A stretch of 33,328 bases of DNA from Verticiella alkaliphila (GCF_018904615.1 NZ_JADCNH010000045.1:1-33328); one strand, 5' to 3'; shown: positions 9,411 through 17,924, numbered from the stretch's first letter. Numbers and translations are program-made. Notes: generated from the sequence alone by a model not told the origin.

Positions 9411-9860
9411 ATGCAATCCGTTTCCCTCAAGATTCTCGACGCGCGCATGCGCGACCACGTTCCTGCCTATGCCACCGCGGGCTCCGCAGGCCTGGACCTG
9501 CGCGCCTGCCTGGATGCGCCGCTCACGCTGGCGCCGGGCGACACCGTGCTGGTGCGCACGGGGCTGGCGATCCATATCGGGGATCCGGGCTATGCGGCGC
9601 TGATCCTGCCGCGCTCGGGGCTGGGCCATAAGCACGGCATCGTCCTGGGGAACCTCGTGGGGCTCATCGATTCGGATTATCAGGGCGAGCTCATGGTCTC
9701 GACCTGGAACCGCGGGCAGACAAGCTTCACGCTGGAGCCCTTCGATCGTCTCGCCCAGCTGGTGATCGTGCCGGTGGCCCAGGTGGGCTTCGAGGTCGTG
9801 GATGACTTCGCGGCCTCGGACCGCGGCACGGGCGGCTTCGGCAGCACCGGCAAAGGCTGA
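9411..9860 (+). CDS. dut: Deoxyuridine 5'-triphosphate nucleotidohydrolase (dUTPase)
   Basis: Dut hydrolyses dUTP to dUMP and pyrophosphate, keeping uracil out of DNA and feeding dTMP synthesis. The 149-residue protein shows all five trimeric dUTPase motifs: [36 protein letters not shown] and the P-loop-like [10 protein letters not shown] tail. The ATG at 9411 gives the family-typical beginning and length. An in-frame GTG at 9390 would add seven residues and follows a TAACAT hexamer at 9377-9382, so a short or absent leader is possible. Neither start has a Shine-Dalgarno sequence. It is detached from its usual partner coaBC, so it needs its own promoter or read-through from the DUF4214 pair. 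It converges on the ligase gene 10 bases downstream. Confidence 0.96.
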   Translation: MQSVSLKILDARMRDHVPAYATAGSAGLDLRACLDAPLTLAPGDTVLVRTGLAIHIGDPGYAALILPRSGLGHKHGIVLGNLVGLIDSDYQGELMVSTWNRGQTSFTLEPFDRLAQLVIVPVAQVGFEVVDDFAASDRGTGGFGSTGKG

Positions 9861-9870
9861 AATCTTCGCC

Positions 9871-11430
9871 TCAGCGCACGCTGCCGGCGAACCCGTCGCG
9901 CAGCTCGCGCTTCAACACCTTGCCGATGGAGCTGCGTGGCAATTGGCTCACCAGTGCCACTGCCGCCACCCGCTGGTTCTTTTCCAGCCGATCGTTGAGC
10001 CAGGTCATGAGCTCGCCGGAACTCACGTTGCCTCCTTCGCGCAGCTCGACGAAGGCCACCGGGGTCTCGCCCCAGGCTTCCGAGGGCACGCCCACCACGG
10101 CGGCGGCCAGCACTTGCGGGTGCTGCACCAGCTCCGCCTCGATGTCGCTCGGGTAGATGTTGAAGCCACCCGAGATGATCATGTCCTTCTTGCGGTCCAT
10201 GAGCACCAGGAAGCCGTCCTCGTCGAAGCGGCCCATGTCGCCCGTGCGCACGTAACGCAGCCCGTCGGCATCGAACCACTCGATCTCGGCGGTCTTCTCG
10301 GGCTGGTTGTGATAGCCCTTCATCATCGCAGGCCCGCGCGAGACCAACTCCCCCATCTCATCCGGCGGCAGGATCCGGCCCTCCTCGTCCAGCTGCAGGT
10401 AGACGCAGCCGGGCGCGGGCTGGCCCACGGTGTGGAGTTTGTCCGGATGCTCGTGCGCGCGCAGGATGCAGCTGCCCCCGCCCTCGGTCATCCCGTAGAA
10501 CTCGATGAGCCCGCCCGGCCAGCGGCGCAGCACCTCGCGTTTCATCGCGGCGCTGAAGGGCGCGCTGGTGCAGAATTTGGCCTGGAAGCTGGACAGATCG
10601 CTGGTGTCGAAGTCGGGATGGGCCAGGATGCGCTGGTATTGCACCGGCACCAGCATCGTATGGGTCGCGCGATGCCGCACGGCGAGCTTCAGGTAATCGC
10701 CCGCATCGAACTTGCGCATCAGCACCAGCGTGCCGCCCAGACCCACCGTGGGGAGCGCGCTCACGAGTGTTGTGTTCGAGTACAGCGGGGTGCCGAGCAG
10801 TGTCACGGCGCTCGGCCCATAGCCGCTGTTGATCGCGCGCTGCAGATGTGCCCAGCGCATGCTGTGCGGCTGCAGGATACCCTTGGGCACGCCCGTGGTG
10901 CCGGACGAATAGATGAGGTTGAATCCATCCTCGGGCTGGGGTGTGAAGGTCTGCACGGGGGTGCCGACGGCGGGTAGCCAGCGGGAGAAGTCCTCGTCAG
11001 CGCCTTCCAGCACCACGCGGGGCACGGCGGCGGCATCGGCCTGCGCGGCCAGGCGGGCGGCGATCTCGCTGTCCGTGAAGATCAGTCTGGCGCCGGAATC
11101 CTTCACCAGGGTGGCGAGCGTGTTGTCGCGCAGCGAAGGCGATACCGGTGCCACGACCACGCCCGTCAGCAGGCACCCTACATAGCAGGCAACGTAGGCG
11201 GCCGAGCTTGGCGTGCAGATCATGGCAACGTCGCCGGGACGCAGACCATCGCGCTGCAGGCCGGCCGCCACGCGCTGCGTGAGCGCCCAGAGCTCGGCGT
11301 AGGTCATCACGGCGTCGTCGACGACGACGGCAGGATGCTCGGGACGCTCGTGCGCCCGCTGGCCGACCTGCTCGGCAAATGAGCCGAACGGGGTCTCGGG
11401 GAGGTCCTGAAGAGCGGGTACGAGGTGCAT
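9871..11430 (-). CDS. Acyl-CoA synthetase / AMP-forming ligase of the ANL superfamily
   Basis: The enzyme should activate a carboxylic acid as acyl-AMP and transfer it to CoA. The 519-residue protein has the ATP-binding loop YSSGTTGVPKG (residues 174-184), YGMTEGGG (312-319), the hinge region RTGDMG (395-400) with DRKKDMIISGGFNIYPSDIE after it, and the catalytic C-terminal Lys504 in SSIGKVLKREL. The length suits medium-chain, aryl or cyclohexanecarboxylate-type ligases. The natural substrate cannot be read from the sequence. The ATG at 11430 is preceded by AGGA at a nine-base spacing. An ATG at 11448 is in frame but lacks one. It is divergent from a LysR-type regulator that probably controls it, and convergent with dut. 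Confidence 0.9.
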   Translation of the reverse strand: MHLVPALQDLPETPFGSFAEQVGQRAHERPEHPAVVVDDAVMTYAELWALTQRVAAGLQRDGLRPGDVAMICTPSSAAYVACYVGCLLTGVVVAPVSPSLRDNTLATLVKDSGARLIFTDSEIAARLAAQADAAAVPRVVLEGADEDFSRWLPAVGTPVQTFTPQPEDGFNLIYSSGTTGVPKGILQPHSMRWAHLQRAINSGYGPSAVTLLGTPLYSNTTLVSALPTVGLGGTLVLMRKFDAGDYLKLAVRHRATHTMLVPVQYQRILAHPDFDTSDLSSFQAKFCTSAPFSAAMKREVLRRWPGGLIEFYGMTEGGGSCILRAHEHPDKLHTVGQPAPGCVYLQLDEEGRILPPDEMGELVSRGPAMMKGYHNQPEKTAEIEWFDADGLRYVRTGDMGRFDEDGFLVLMDRKKDMIISGGFNIYPSDIEAELVQHPQVLAAAVVGVPSEAWGETPVAFVELREGGNVSSGELMTWLNDRLEKNQRVAAVALVSQLPRSSIGKVLKRELRDGFAGSVR

Positions 11431-11448
11431 GGGCTGGCGTCCTGTCAT

Positions 11449-11688
11449 GTGATGTTGTCGGGGGCGATGCCTGGCTCGGCCACGTTCGCCCTGTCTCCTC
11501 ACGCCGCGACGCGATGGCCGGGCGGGTGCCGCCGACAGTATGCGCACACCCTGCACACGCAACAATTTCGGATTCCTGAAGCCTCGCTTGCGCTGCGCCG
11601 AGGACGCTCGCCGTGCTCTGCGGTTATCCTCGTGGTCGTTGAACGACAAGGCCGCCGTCCGTTCACGAAAGCGGCCCAGGAGGAGACC
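11449..11688. promoter_or_regulatory. Divergent control region between ligase and LysR genes
   Basis: This 240-base spacer separates two divergent genes in the layout typical of LysR regulation. It contains a perfect 13-base palindrome, GTCGTT-G-AACGAC (11635-11647), about 42 bases before the LysR ATG. It also has an AT-richer tract near 11560-11575 (CAACAATTTCGG). The palindrome is a candidate LysR operator or leader hairpin. No convincing -35/-10 pair was found. Confidence 0.4.
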
Positions 11689-12603
11689 ATGGATCTCACA
11701 GACTTTCGCCTGCTCGTGGGCATCGTCGACACAGGCAGCGTCACGCGGGGGGCAGAACGTGCGTTTCTGTCGCTGCCGGCCGCGAGCAATCGCGTGAAGC
11801 AGCTCGAGTCGGAATTGGGGGTGAGCCTGCTCACCCGCAGCAGTCGCGGCGTGACCCCCACCCCGGCCGGCATCGCCTTCAGCCAGCACGCGCGCACGAT
11901 CCTGCGCGAACTCGAGTCGCTGCGGCGCGATGTGGGCCAGTATGCGGCGGGCGGCAAGGGACGCATCCGCCTGCACGGCACCACGGCATCGATCACGACC
12001 TTCCTGCCGGACGTGCTGGCGGGCTACCTGGCCACGCACCCGGACGTGAGTGTGGACTTGCGCGAGCAGATCAACGTGGACGTGGTGCGCGACCTCATGT
12101 CGGGCGAGGCCGACGTCGGCATGGTGTGCGGTCCGGTCTACCCGGATGCCCTCGATGCGATCTTCCTCTTCGACGATCCGCTCGTGCTCGCCGTTCCTGC
12201 GGCGCACCCGTGGGCGGGCAACCCGGCCATGGCGTTCGCCCAGGCACTGGAAGCGCCCCAGGTCGGCCTCTACGAACGGAGCACGCTCACCCATTTCCTG
12301 GCGGGCGCGGCCGAGCGTTGCGGCCGCCTATGGTCGCCCCGGGTGAGCGTGGCGAGCTACGAGATCCAGTGCCGCATGATCGAATCGGGCTTGGGCGTGG
12401 GCGTGATGCCGCGCTCCACCCTGCGCCGCTACAACGGCGCACGCCGCCTGCTGGGCGTAGGGCTCGACGATGCCTGGGCCGTGCGCACGCGCGAACTGCT
12501 GGTGCGAGACGCCGCAGGCCTGCCGGGCTACATGACCCATCTGCTGGACGACATCCGCGAGCGCGCGGCCGCCTGGGCCGACCCGGTCGAGGCCGCCGCG
12601 TAA
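11689..12603 (+). CDS. LysR-family transcriptional regulator
   Basis: The 304-residue protein has the N-terminal winged helix-turn-helix of LysR regulators (residues about 1-60; LSLPAASNRVKQLESELG is the recognition region, then LLTRSSRGVTPTPAG). A two-lobed substrate-binding domain follows. The start at 11689 is supported by a strong AGGAGGAG Shine-Dalgarno sequence. Divergent orientation from the acyl-CoA ligase suggests it controls that gene. The Ehu-type importer lies just beyond its 3' end on the opposite strand, so a shared regulon is possible but not shown. The inducer is unknown. Confidence 0.93.
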   Translation: MDLTDFRLLVGIVDTGSVTRGAERAFLSLPAASNRVKQLESELGVSLLTRSSRGVTPTPAGIAFSQHARTILRELESLRRDVGQYAAGGKGRIRLHGTTASITTFLPDVLAGYLATHPDVSVDLREQINVDVVRDLMSGEADVGMVCGPVYPDALDAIFLFDDPLVLAVPAAHPWAGNPAMAFAQALEAPQVGLYERSTLTHFLAGAAERCGRLWSPRVSVASYEIQCRMIESGLGVGVMPRSTLRRYNGARRLLGVGLDDAWAVRTRELLVRDAAGLPGYMTHLLDDIRERAAAWADPVEAAA

Positions 12604-12652
12604 GAAGCGCCCGACGCACGCCCGTGCTGCGAGCCTGCAGCGTCTTCTTCGC

Positions 12653-13426
12653 TCAGGTCCCCTCGATCACCGCCTGCAGGAATTGCTGGGTGCGCTCCTG
12701 CGTGGGGCTCCGGAAGAGCTGCTCGGACGGGCCATCCTCGACGATGTTGCCGTCGGCGAAGAAGAGCGTGCGATCCGAGGATTTCTCCGCGAAGGACATC
12801 TGGTGCGTGACGATGATCATGGTCATCTCGCCGCGGTCGGCCAGATCCTTCATGATCTGCAGAATGCCGCCGACCAGCTCGGGATCGAGCGCCGAGGTCA
12901 CTTCGTCGAAGAGCATGATCTCCGGGCGCATGGCGAGCGCCCGGGCGATGCCCACGCGCTGCTTCTGTCCGCCGGACAGATTGCCGGGATAGGCATCGAG
13001 CTTGTCGGCCAGGCCCACCATGCCCAGGTATTCGCGGGCGCGCTGGGCAGCTTCATCCTTGGGCAGGCCCAGCACGTGGCGCGGTGCCTCCATCACGTTG
13101 GCCATGGCCGTCATGTGGGGAAAGAGATTGAAGTGCTGGAAGACCATGCCGATCTTGCCGCGCACGCGGCGCACGTGGGCCGAATCGGCTGGCCGCTCGC
13201 CGCTGCCGCCCGGCATCGTCCAAATGGATTCGCCGTCGATCTCGATGCGGCCCTCGTCAGGCTTGTCCAGCGTCATCAGCAAACGCAGCAGCGTGGATTT
13301 GCCCGAGCCGGACGGGCCGATGACGCTCACCGTCTGCCCTGCATCGATGTGCAGGTCGATGCCGCGCAGCACGTGGTTGCTGCCGTAGCGCTTGTGGACG
13401 TTCTTCAGTGTGATGCTGGCGCTCAT
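12653..13426 (-). CDS. ehuA: Polar amino acid / ectoine-type ABC transporter ATPase
   Basis: This is the ATP-hydrolysing subunit of an importer with the binding protein and two permeases encoded just upstream. The 257-residue protein has Walker A GPSGSGKS (residues 37-44), the Q-loop in MVFQHFN, signature LSGGQKQR (150-157), Walker B IMLFDE (170-175) and the H-loop His208. A 15-20 residue insertion before the Q-loop (about 69-90, containing PGGSGERPAD) is characteristic of EhuA within the GlnQ-like family, as I recall it. Its ATG overlaps the ehuD stop as ATGA, so translation is coupled. The Ehu assignment leans mainly on the binding protein; a general polar amino acid transporter is the alternative. 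Confidence 0.85.
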   Translation of the reverse strand: MSASITLKNVHKRYGSNHVLRGIDLHIDAGQTVSVIGPSGSGKSTLLRLLMTLDKPDEGRIEIDGESIWTMPGGSGERPADSAHVRRVRGKIGMVFQHFNLFPHMTAMANVMEAPRHVLGLPKDEAAQRAREYLGMVGLADKLDAYPGNLSGGQKQRVGIARALAMRPEIMLFDEVTSALDPELVGGILQIMKDLADRGEMTMIIVTHQMSFAEKSSDRTLFFADGNIVEDGPSEQLFRSPTQERTQQFLQAVIEGT

Positions 13427-14088
13427 GCGCGATTCCCCGGAAGTTGCAGCCGACGCTCCGTGAAGCGCACCAGGGCTGCCGCGATCAGGCTCAGCACCAG
13501 GAACATGATGCCGGCCAGGGTGATGGGCTCGGTGTAGCGAAAACTCGCCGACCCGATGATCTTGGCCTGTTGCAGCACCTCGACCACCGTGATGGCCGAG
13601 AGCAGCGGCGTGTCCTTGAACATGGCCACGAGGTAGTTGCCCAGGGCCGGCACGACAGGCGGAATGGCCTGGGGCAGGATCACCCCGGTGGCCGTGCGCC
13701 AGGGGCTCAGGTTGAGCGCGGTGGCCGCTTCCCATTGCCCGCGTGGCACGCCCTCGATGCCGGCGCGATACACCTCGGCGCAGTACGCCGCATAGTGGAT
13801 GCCAAGCGCGATCACCCCCGTCACCAGCGGCGAGAACTTCAGGCCCAGATCCGGCATCAGGTAGAAGAGGAAGTACAGCTGCACGAGCAAGGGCGTGCTG
13901 CGCACGAACTCGATGAACACCGCAGCCGGCCAGGACAGGAGCGCCCAGGGCGCGCGCCGCGCGAGCGCCAGCACCAGCCCGAGCGGGATCGCGACGAGCA
14001 TGCCGAGGATCGTGGCCTGGATGGTGATGACGAGCGCACTGCCCAGCGCGGGCAGGATCTCCCACGCGTAATCCCAATCGAAAATCAT
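13423..14088 (-). CDS. ehuD: Ehu-type ABC transporter permease
   Basis: The 221-residue inner-membrane protein has about five hydrophobic spans and the EAA loop that docks on the ATPase (EAATALNLSPWRTATGVILP, about 130-150). It belongs to the HisM/GlnP permease family. The N-terminus FDWDYAWEILPAL resembles EhuD proteins. It starts within the ehuC stop (ATGA overlap) and ends within the ehuA start, so all three are tightly coupled. It forms a heterodimeric channel with EhuC. Confidence 0.83.
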   Translation of the reverse strand: MIFDWDYAWEILPALGSALVITIQATILGMLVAIPLGLVLALARRAPWALLSWPAAVFIEFVRSTPLLVQLYFLFYLMPDLGLKFSPLVTGVIALGIHYAAYCAEVYRAGIEGVPRGQWEAATALNLSPWRTATGVILPQAIPPVVPALGNYLVAMFKDTPLLSAITVVEVLQQAKIIGSASFRYTEPITLAGIMFLVLSLIAAALVRFTERRLQLPGNRA

Positions 14089-14741
14089 GCGCGCTCTCCC
14101 CGCCGGCGCGCGAGGCGCCGCTCCAGCCAGCGCACGGCGCCCGTGATGCACAGGGCGACGGCGAAATACAGCACCAGCACCAGGCCGAAGATCTCCAGCG
14201 TACGCAGCGTGTCGGCGCGCAGCAGCTGGGCCCGGAAGGTGAGATCGGCGATCGTGATGAGCGAGACCAGGGCGGTGTTTTTCAGGAGCTCGATGAAGAG
14301 GTTGCCCGCCGGCGGCAGCATGGCCGCCACCGCCTGCGGCAGCACGATGCGCCGCAAGGTGTGCAAGGGCGTGAGGTTGAGGGCGATGGCCGCCTCGCGC
14401 TGCCCCCGGGCCACGCCCTGCACGGCCCCGCGCACCACCTCGGCCCCATAGGCGCCCGAGTTCAGGCCAAGCACGATGATGCCGGCGGTGATGGCGGGAA
14501 AGGTGATGCCAAAGAGCGGCAACACGTAATACACCCAGAAGAGCTGGACCAGCGCCGAGGTGCCGCGAAAGATCTCGATGTAGGCGATGGCGGGCCAGCG
14601 CGCGAGTCGCCACGTGGACAGGCGCAGCAGGCCAGCCAATATCGCCAGCGGCACGGCGAGCAGGATGGCGCCGCCCGTGACCTTCAACGTGACCTGCAGC
14701 CCCTGCAGCAGGGGGGGCAGCAGTGACATCAGATCACCCAT
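14085..14741 (-). CDS. ehuC: Ehu-type ABC transporter permease
   Basis: The 218-residue HisM/GlnP-family permease has about five membrane spans and the EAA loop EAAIALNLTPLHTLRRIVLP. The ATG at 14741 has a GGGGAGGG Shine-Dalgarno sequence five to eight bases upstream. The gene starts 34 bases after the ehuB stop and ends in an ATGA overlap with ehuD. It pairs with EhuD as the second half of the membrane channel. It is named by operon position and the EhuB match; on its own it is a generic polar amino acid permease. Confidence 0.82.
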   Translation of the reverse strand: MGDLMSLLPPLLQGLQVTLKVTGGAILLAVPLAILAGLLRLSTWRLARWPAIAYIEIFRGTSALVQLFWVYYVLPLFGITFPAITAGIIVLGLNSGAYGAEVVRGAVQGVARGQREAAIALNLTPLHTLRRIVLPQAVAAMLPPAGNLFIELLKNTALVSLITIADLTFRAQLLRADTLRTLEIFGLVLVLYFAVALCITGAVRWLERRLARRRGERA

Positions 14742-14775
14742 GACGCCCTCCCCGCCCCGGCGCCCGCGCTGCCCA

Positions 14776-15675
14776 TCATCCCTCGCACAGCTGGGCGGCG
14801 GTGGTGTCGCCGGGCAGCTCGCCTTCGGTGAAGCCAAAAGCCTTCACGGCCTCGGCGTGGCCATCGGTGCCCAGATAGGCGGCGAGCTTCTCGTTGACCG
14901 CGTCACGCAGCGCCGTGTCTTCCGAGCGGAAGGCGAACGCGCCGTAGCCGCGCACGTCCTTGCCGTCGATGACCGGATCGGTGAACGGCTCGGCGCGCTC
15001 CACGCCATTGGCGTTCTTGCCGAGAAGATCGTTGACCGTGAGTGCCGTGGCGGCATAGGCATCCACCCGCCCGCCCTGCACGCCGGCCAGTGCGCTCGCG
15101 GCATCGGGGAAGACGACGATGCGCTCGGACGGGATCCCCGTCTTGGCGGCGTAGTCGGCTTCGATGGCACCCACCACCACGCCCAGGCGGGCGTCGGACT
15201 TGGCGACGTCCTCGAAGCTCGCGAGCGACTTGGGATTGCCCTCGCGCACCACGAAGGCCGAACCGATGCCATAGGTGGGGTTGGAGAAGATGACCTGCTG
15301 GCAACGCTCGGGCGTCACGTACATGCCGGCGGCGATCATGTCGAAGCGACGCGCCTGCAGGCCTGGGATGAGCGAGCCGAACTCCGTCAACACGCCCTCG
15401 ACTTCCTTCACCCCCAGATCGTCCATGACGTGCCGCAGCACCTCAGGGGCTTCGCCGGTGAGCTTGCCGCTCGCGCTGTCCATGTACGCGAACGGTGATT
15501 CGTTGGCATAGCCGACGCGGATGCGACCGGCGTCCACCGCCTTGGCGAGCGACCCCTCGCTCGCGCCCGCAGCAGCCGGGGCCCCACCACTACTGCCGCT
15601 GTCCGAGCAGGCAGCAAGGGTGACGAGGGCTGCGGTACAACCGAGGGTCAGAATCCGCCGAGGAAATCGCATCAT
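14776..15675 (-). CDS. ehuB: Lipoprotein substrate-binding protein, ectoine/hydroxyectoine type
   Basis: This is the periplasmic binding protein of the importer. The start at 15675 (ATG ATG) has GGAG seven bases upstream and gives a lipoprotein signal with lipobox LAAC and lipidated Cys23, so the 299-residue protein is membrane-anchored. The SBP family 3 domain follows. Compared from memory with Sinorhizobium meliloti EhuB, the ligand-pocket positions are kept: Glu59 and Phe62 in NESPF, aromatic Phe99 and Tyr119, Arg124 in TPERC, and Glu172. The C-terminal FGF...LC ending is also shared. Ectoine or hydroxyectoine import is therefore the best guess. No ectoine-degradation genes are nearby, so a related betaine or amino acid remains possible. 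Confidence 0.85.
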   Translation of the reverse strand: MMRFPRRILTLGCTAALVTLAACSDSGSSGGAPAAAGASEGSLAKAVDAGRIRVGYANESPFAYMDSASGKLTGEAPEVLRHVMDDLGVKEVEGVLTEFGSLIPGLQARRFDMIAAGMYVTPERCQQVIFSNPTYGIGSAFVVREGNPKSLASFEDVAKSDARLGVVVGAIEADYAAKTGIPSERIVVFPDAASALAGVQGGRVDAYAATALTVNDLLGKNANGVERAEPFTDPVIDGKDVRGYGAFAFRSEDTALRDAVNEKLAAYLGTDGHAEAVKAFGFTEGELPGDTTAAQLCEG

Positions 15676-15706
15676 GAGAAGGCTCCGGGATATTTTGCAA
15701 TGCTCA

Positions 15707-15732
15707 GAAATCATTTTCATCAAAATGATTTC
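15707..15732. promoter_or_regulatory. Perfect 26-nt palindrome upstream of ehuB (candidate operator)
   Basis: Two 11-base arms, GAAATCATTTT and AAAATGATTTC, flank CATC. The element lies 32 bases upstream of the ehuB start, in an unusually AT-rich patch of a GC-rich region. No U-tract follows on either strand and it precedes the gene, so an operator is more likely than a terminator. Confidence 0.6.
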
Positions 15733-15774
15733 ACTTGAATCGATCATAACGCAGTCCGAAAACCGCCTCTTGCC

Positions 15775-15802
15775 TTGACGTAGCCTGCCGCCGTGCAACA
15801 AT
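15775..15802 (+). promoter_or_regulatory. Candidate sigma-70 promoter of rapZ
   Basis: TTGACG (15775-15780) and AACAAT (15797-15802) are 16 bases apart. The predicted transcription start falls near 15809, next to an in-frame ATG at 15810. Initiation would therefore be leaderless and would use the second, not the first, rapZ ATG. Confidence 0.45.
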
Positions 15803-16703
15803 GCGCGTCATGTTGCGTGCCGTTCTCATTACTGGCATCTCCGGTTCCGGAAAGTCTGTCGCCCTGCGCATGCTGGAAGACACGGGCTACACCTGCGTCG
15901 ACAACCTGCCCGTGCGGTTCCTCCACGAATTCGTGGCCACCGCGCATCAGGACGGACTGTCACGGGTGGCCATCGCGGTGGACGCCCGGTCCCCTGGAGA
16001 CATCGCCGATCTGCCGCGCGCCGTGGCCTCGTTGAAGAGCCTCGGCGTCCAGTTGCGCGTCATCTTCCTGGACGCCAACACCACCACGATCGTCCAGCGC
16101 TATTCGGAATCGCGCCGGCGGCATCCGCTCACCGCGCGCCTGGATTCCGAAGGTCGCGACGCGTCGCTGCACGACTGCATCCTGGCCGAGCGCGAACTCC
16201 TCGGGCCGCTGCGCGAGCAGGAGCACGTGATCGACACGTCAGGGCTCACGCCTGGCCAGTTGCGGCACTGGGTGCGCGACCTGGTGCAGGCCGAGCCGCT
16301 GCCCATCGTGCTCACGTTCGAATCCTTCGCCTACAAGCACGGCGTGCCGCTTGGCGCGGACCTGGTGTTCGACGCGCGCTGCCTGCCGAATCCCTTCTAC
16401 GATCTCGCGCTGCGCCCCCTGACGGGCCGCGATGCCGCCGTGGGCGAATGGCTGTGCCGCTCACCGCTGGTGAGCGCGATGCTGGAAGACATCTCCGGGT
16501 TCATCCGCCGCTGGTTGCCCCACTACGCGCAGGACACGCGCGCCTACCTGACTGTGGCCATCGGCTGCACGGGTGGGCAACACCGCTCCGTGTATCTCGT
16601 CGAACAACTCGCGCAAACCTTTGCGCCGCGCGGCCAGGTGCTGGTGCGGCACCGCGCGCAAAAGGGCGAAGCCTTCGTGCCGAGCCTGGGAGCCCCTCCG
16701 TGA
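15801..16703 (+). CDS. rapZ: RNase adapter protein RapZ
   Basis: RapZ-family proteins bind nucleotides and RNA; in enterobacteria RapZ delivers the small RNA GlmZ to RNase E to control amino-sugar synthesis. The 300-residue protein has the N-terminal P-loop GISGSGKS (residues 12-19), a Walker B-like region, and the highly conserved C-terminal segment GCTGGQHRSVYLVEQL. Length is normal. Two in-frame ATGs (15801 and 15810) are possible; the nearby promoter-like hexamers favour 15810. In many Burkholderiales rapZ sits beside hprK/ptsN. Here its 5' neighbour is the Ehu-type importer, so that context has been rearranged. Its stop overlaps the rlpA start. Confidence 0.94.
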   Translation: MRVMLRAVLITGISGSGKSVALRMLEDTGYTCVDNLPVRFLHEFVATAHQDGLSRVAIAVDARSPGDIADLPRAVASLKSLGVQLRVIFLDANTTTIVQRYSESRRRHPLTARLDSEGRDASLHDCILAERELLGPLREQEHVIDTSGLTPGQLRHWVRDLVQAEPLPIVLTFESFAYKHGVPLGADLVFDARCLPNPFYDLALRPLTGRDAAVGEWLCRSPLVSAMLEDISGFIRRWLPHYAQDTRAYLTVAIGCTGGQHRSVYLVEQLAQTFAPRGQVLVRHRAQKGEAFVPSLGAPP

Positions 16704-17893
16704 GCCGTCTGCCCCGCCGCCTCGGATCCCGGACCTGGCTAGGCCTGGGCCTCATCGCCTGTGCCATTCTGACGGGTTGCGGCACGAGCCGCCCCAGCGG
16801 CAGCGGCGCGGCAGGCGGCTATGGCGTGGGTGGTGGCGATTACCGTCGCGACGGACCGCATGCCAACCCGCCCGCCAACCTGGACAAGGTACCGGACGCC
16901 GTGCCGCGCATCGAGCCTTTCGCCACGGGGCCCATGCGCCCGTACGTGGTCAACGGCAAGCGCTACGTGCCCGAGACCACGGACCAGCCCTACCGCGTAG
17001 TGGGCAAGGCCTCGTGGTATGGCCGACAATTCCACGGCCGGCCCACGTCCAATGGCGAAACCTACGACATGTATGCCATGACGGCAGCCCACCCGACGCT
17101 GCCCATCCCGAGCTACGCACGCGTCACGCGCACCGATTCGGGCAAGAGCGTCATCGTGCGCATCAATGATCGTGGGCCGTTCCACAGCGAGCGCGTCATC
17201 GATCTGTCGTATGTGGCCGCCTACAAGCTGGGCACGCTCGCCAATGGCACCGGCGAGGTGCTGGTCGAGCGCATCACGCACGCGGACATCCGCCGGGGCA
17301 CCTGGCAGACGGCACCGTCCATGATCGCGAGCGCGCCTGCGGTGCCGGCCCCCGTCGCCGCGCCAGCGCCTGTGGCGGCACCCGCTTCCGTGGCCAGCCT
17401 GGGCGCGGCCAGTACCGGGCCCTTGCCCACGGCCACCGCCACACCGCGCGCTGGTGTGATCTCCGCATCCCCCTCCCCGGCAGCCAGCCTGGCCGCCGCG
17501 GGCGGCGGCGGTGTGGCGCTCACGCCTGCAGCACCGCAGGATTGGGCCACGGTGCTGGCGATCCCGGTGCCGGATGCTCCGCCGCCACGTGCCGTCGCGG
17601 CAGCCCCGGCGGCCCCTGCACCTGCCGCGCCCCCTGGGGCGGTGTCACCCTCGGCCTTCGCCGTAGGCGAAGCCTTCCTGCAACTCGGTGCCTTCGGCGA
17701 AGCCCAGAATGCGCAGCTGCTGGCCGATCGCATCCGCGGCAGCGTGTCCTCGATGGGCGCGATCCAGGTCGTGCGCACGGATAACGTCTACCGCGTGCGC
17801 CTCGGACCATTCGCGGATCGCAATACCGCGGTCGCGCATGCCGACACGGTCTATGGGCAGACGGGGATCCGGCCTCACGTGGTGACGCAGTAG
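16700..17893 (+). CDS. rlpA: Septal ring lytic transglycosylase-type lipoprotein RlpA with SPOR domain
   Basis: RlpA proteins are outer-membrane lipoproteins that cleave stem-peptide-free glycan strands at the septum in some bacteria. The GTG at 16700 overlaps the rapZ stop (GTGA) and gives a lipoprotein signal with lipobox LTGC (Cys27). The 397-residue protein has a double-psi beta-barrel at about 100-190 (GKASWYGRQFHGRPTSNGE, His131, and VRINDRGPF with Asp157), then a long Ala/Pro/Val-rich linker (about 205-320). A C-terminal SPOR domain (about 325-397, FLQLGAFG and YRVRLGPF) should bind denuded peptidoglycan. Enzymatic activity is not certain for all members. Translational coupling to rapZ is unusual but may be incidental. 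Confidence 0.92.
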   Translation: MSRLPRRLGSRTWLGLGLIACAILTGCGTSRPSGSGAAGGYGVGGGDYRRDGPHANPPANLDKVPDAVPRIEPFATGPMRPYVVNGKRYVPETTDQPYRVVGKASWYGRQFHGRPTSNGETYDMYAMTAAHPTLPIPSYARVTRTDSGKSVIVRINDRGPFHSERVIDLSYVAAYKLGTLANGTGEVLVERITHADIRRGTWQTAPSMIASAPAVPAPVAAPAPVAAPASVASLGAASTGPLPTATATPRAGVISASPSPAASLAAAGGGGVALTPAAPQDWATVLAIPVPDAPPPRAVAAAPAAPAPAAPPGAVSPSAFAVGEAFLQLGAFGEAQNAQLLADRIRGSVSSMGAIQVVRTDNVYRVRLGPFADRNTAVAHADTVYGQTGIRPHVVTQ

Positions 17894-17900
17894 GGATCTC

Positions 17901-17924
17901 GGGCGGCGACGGCCAGGCCCGCCC
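17901..17924. terminator. Weak GC hairpin between convergent rlpA and globin genes
   Basis: GGGCGG and CCGCCC arms are separated by 12 bases in the 33-base convergent spacer. There is no T-tract, so this is at best a weak or rho-assisted terminator. Confidence 0.25.

Noticed and set aside
15707-15732. The ehuB-upstream palindrome read as a terminator or Fur box
   Set aside because: There is no T-tract and no gene ending there, and the symmetry and spacing do not match the 19-base Fur consensus.
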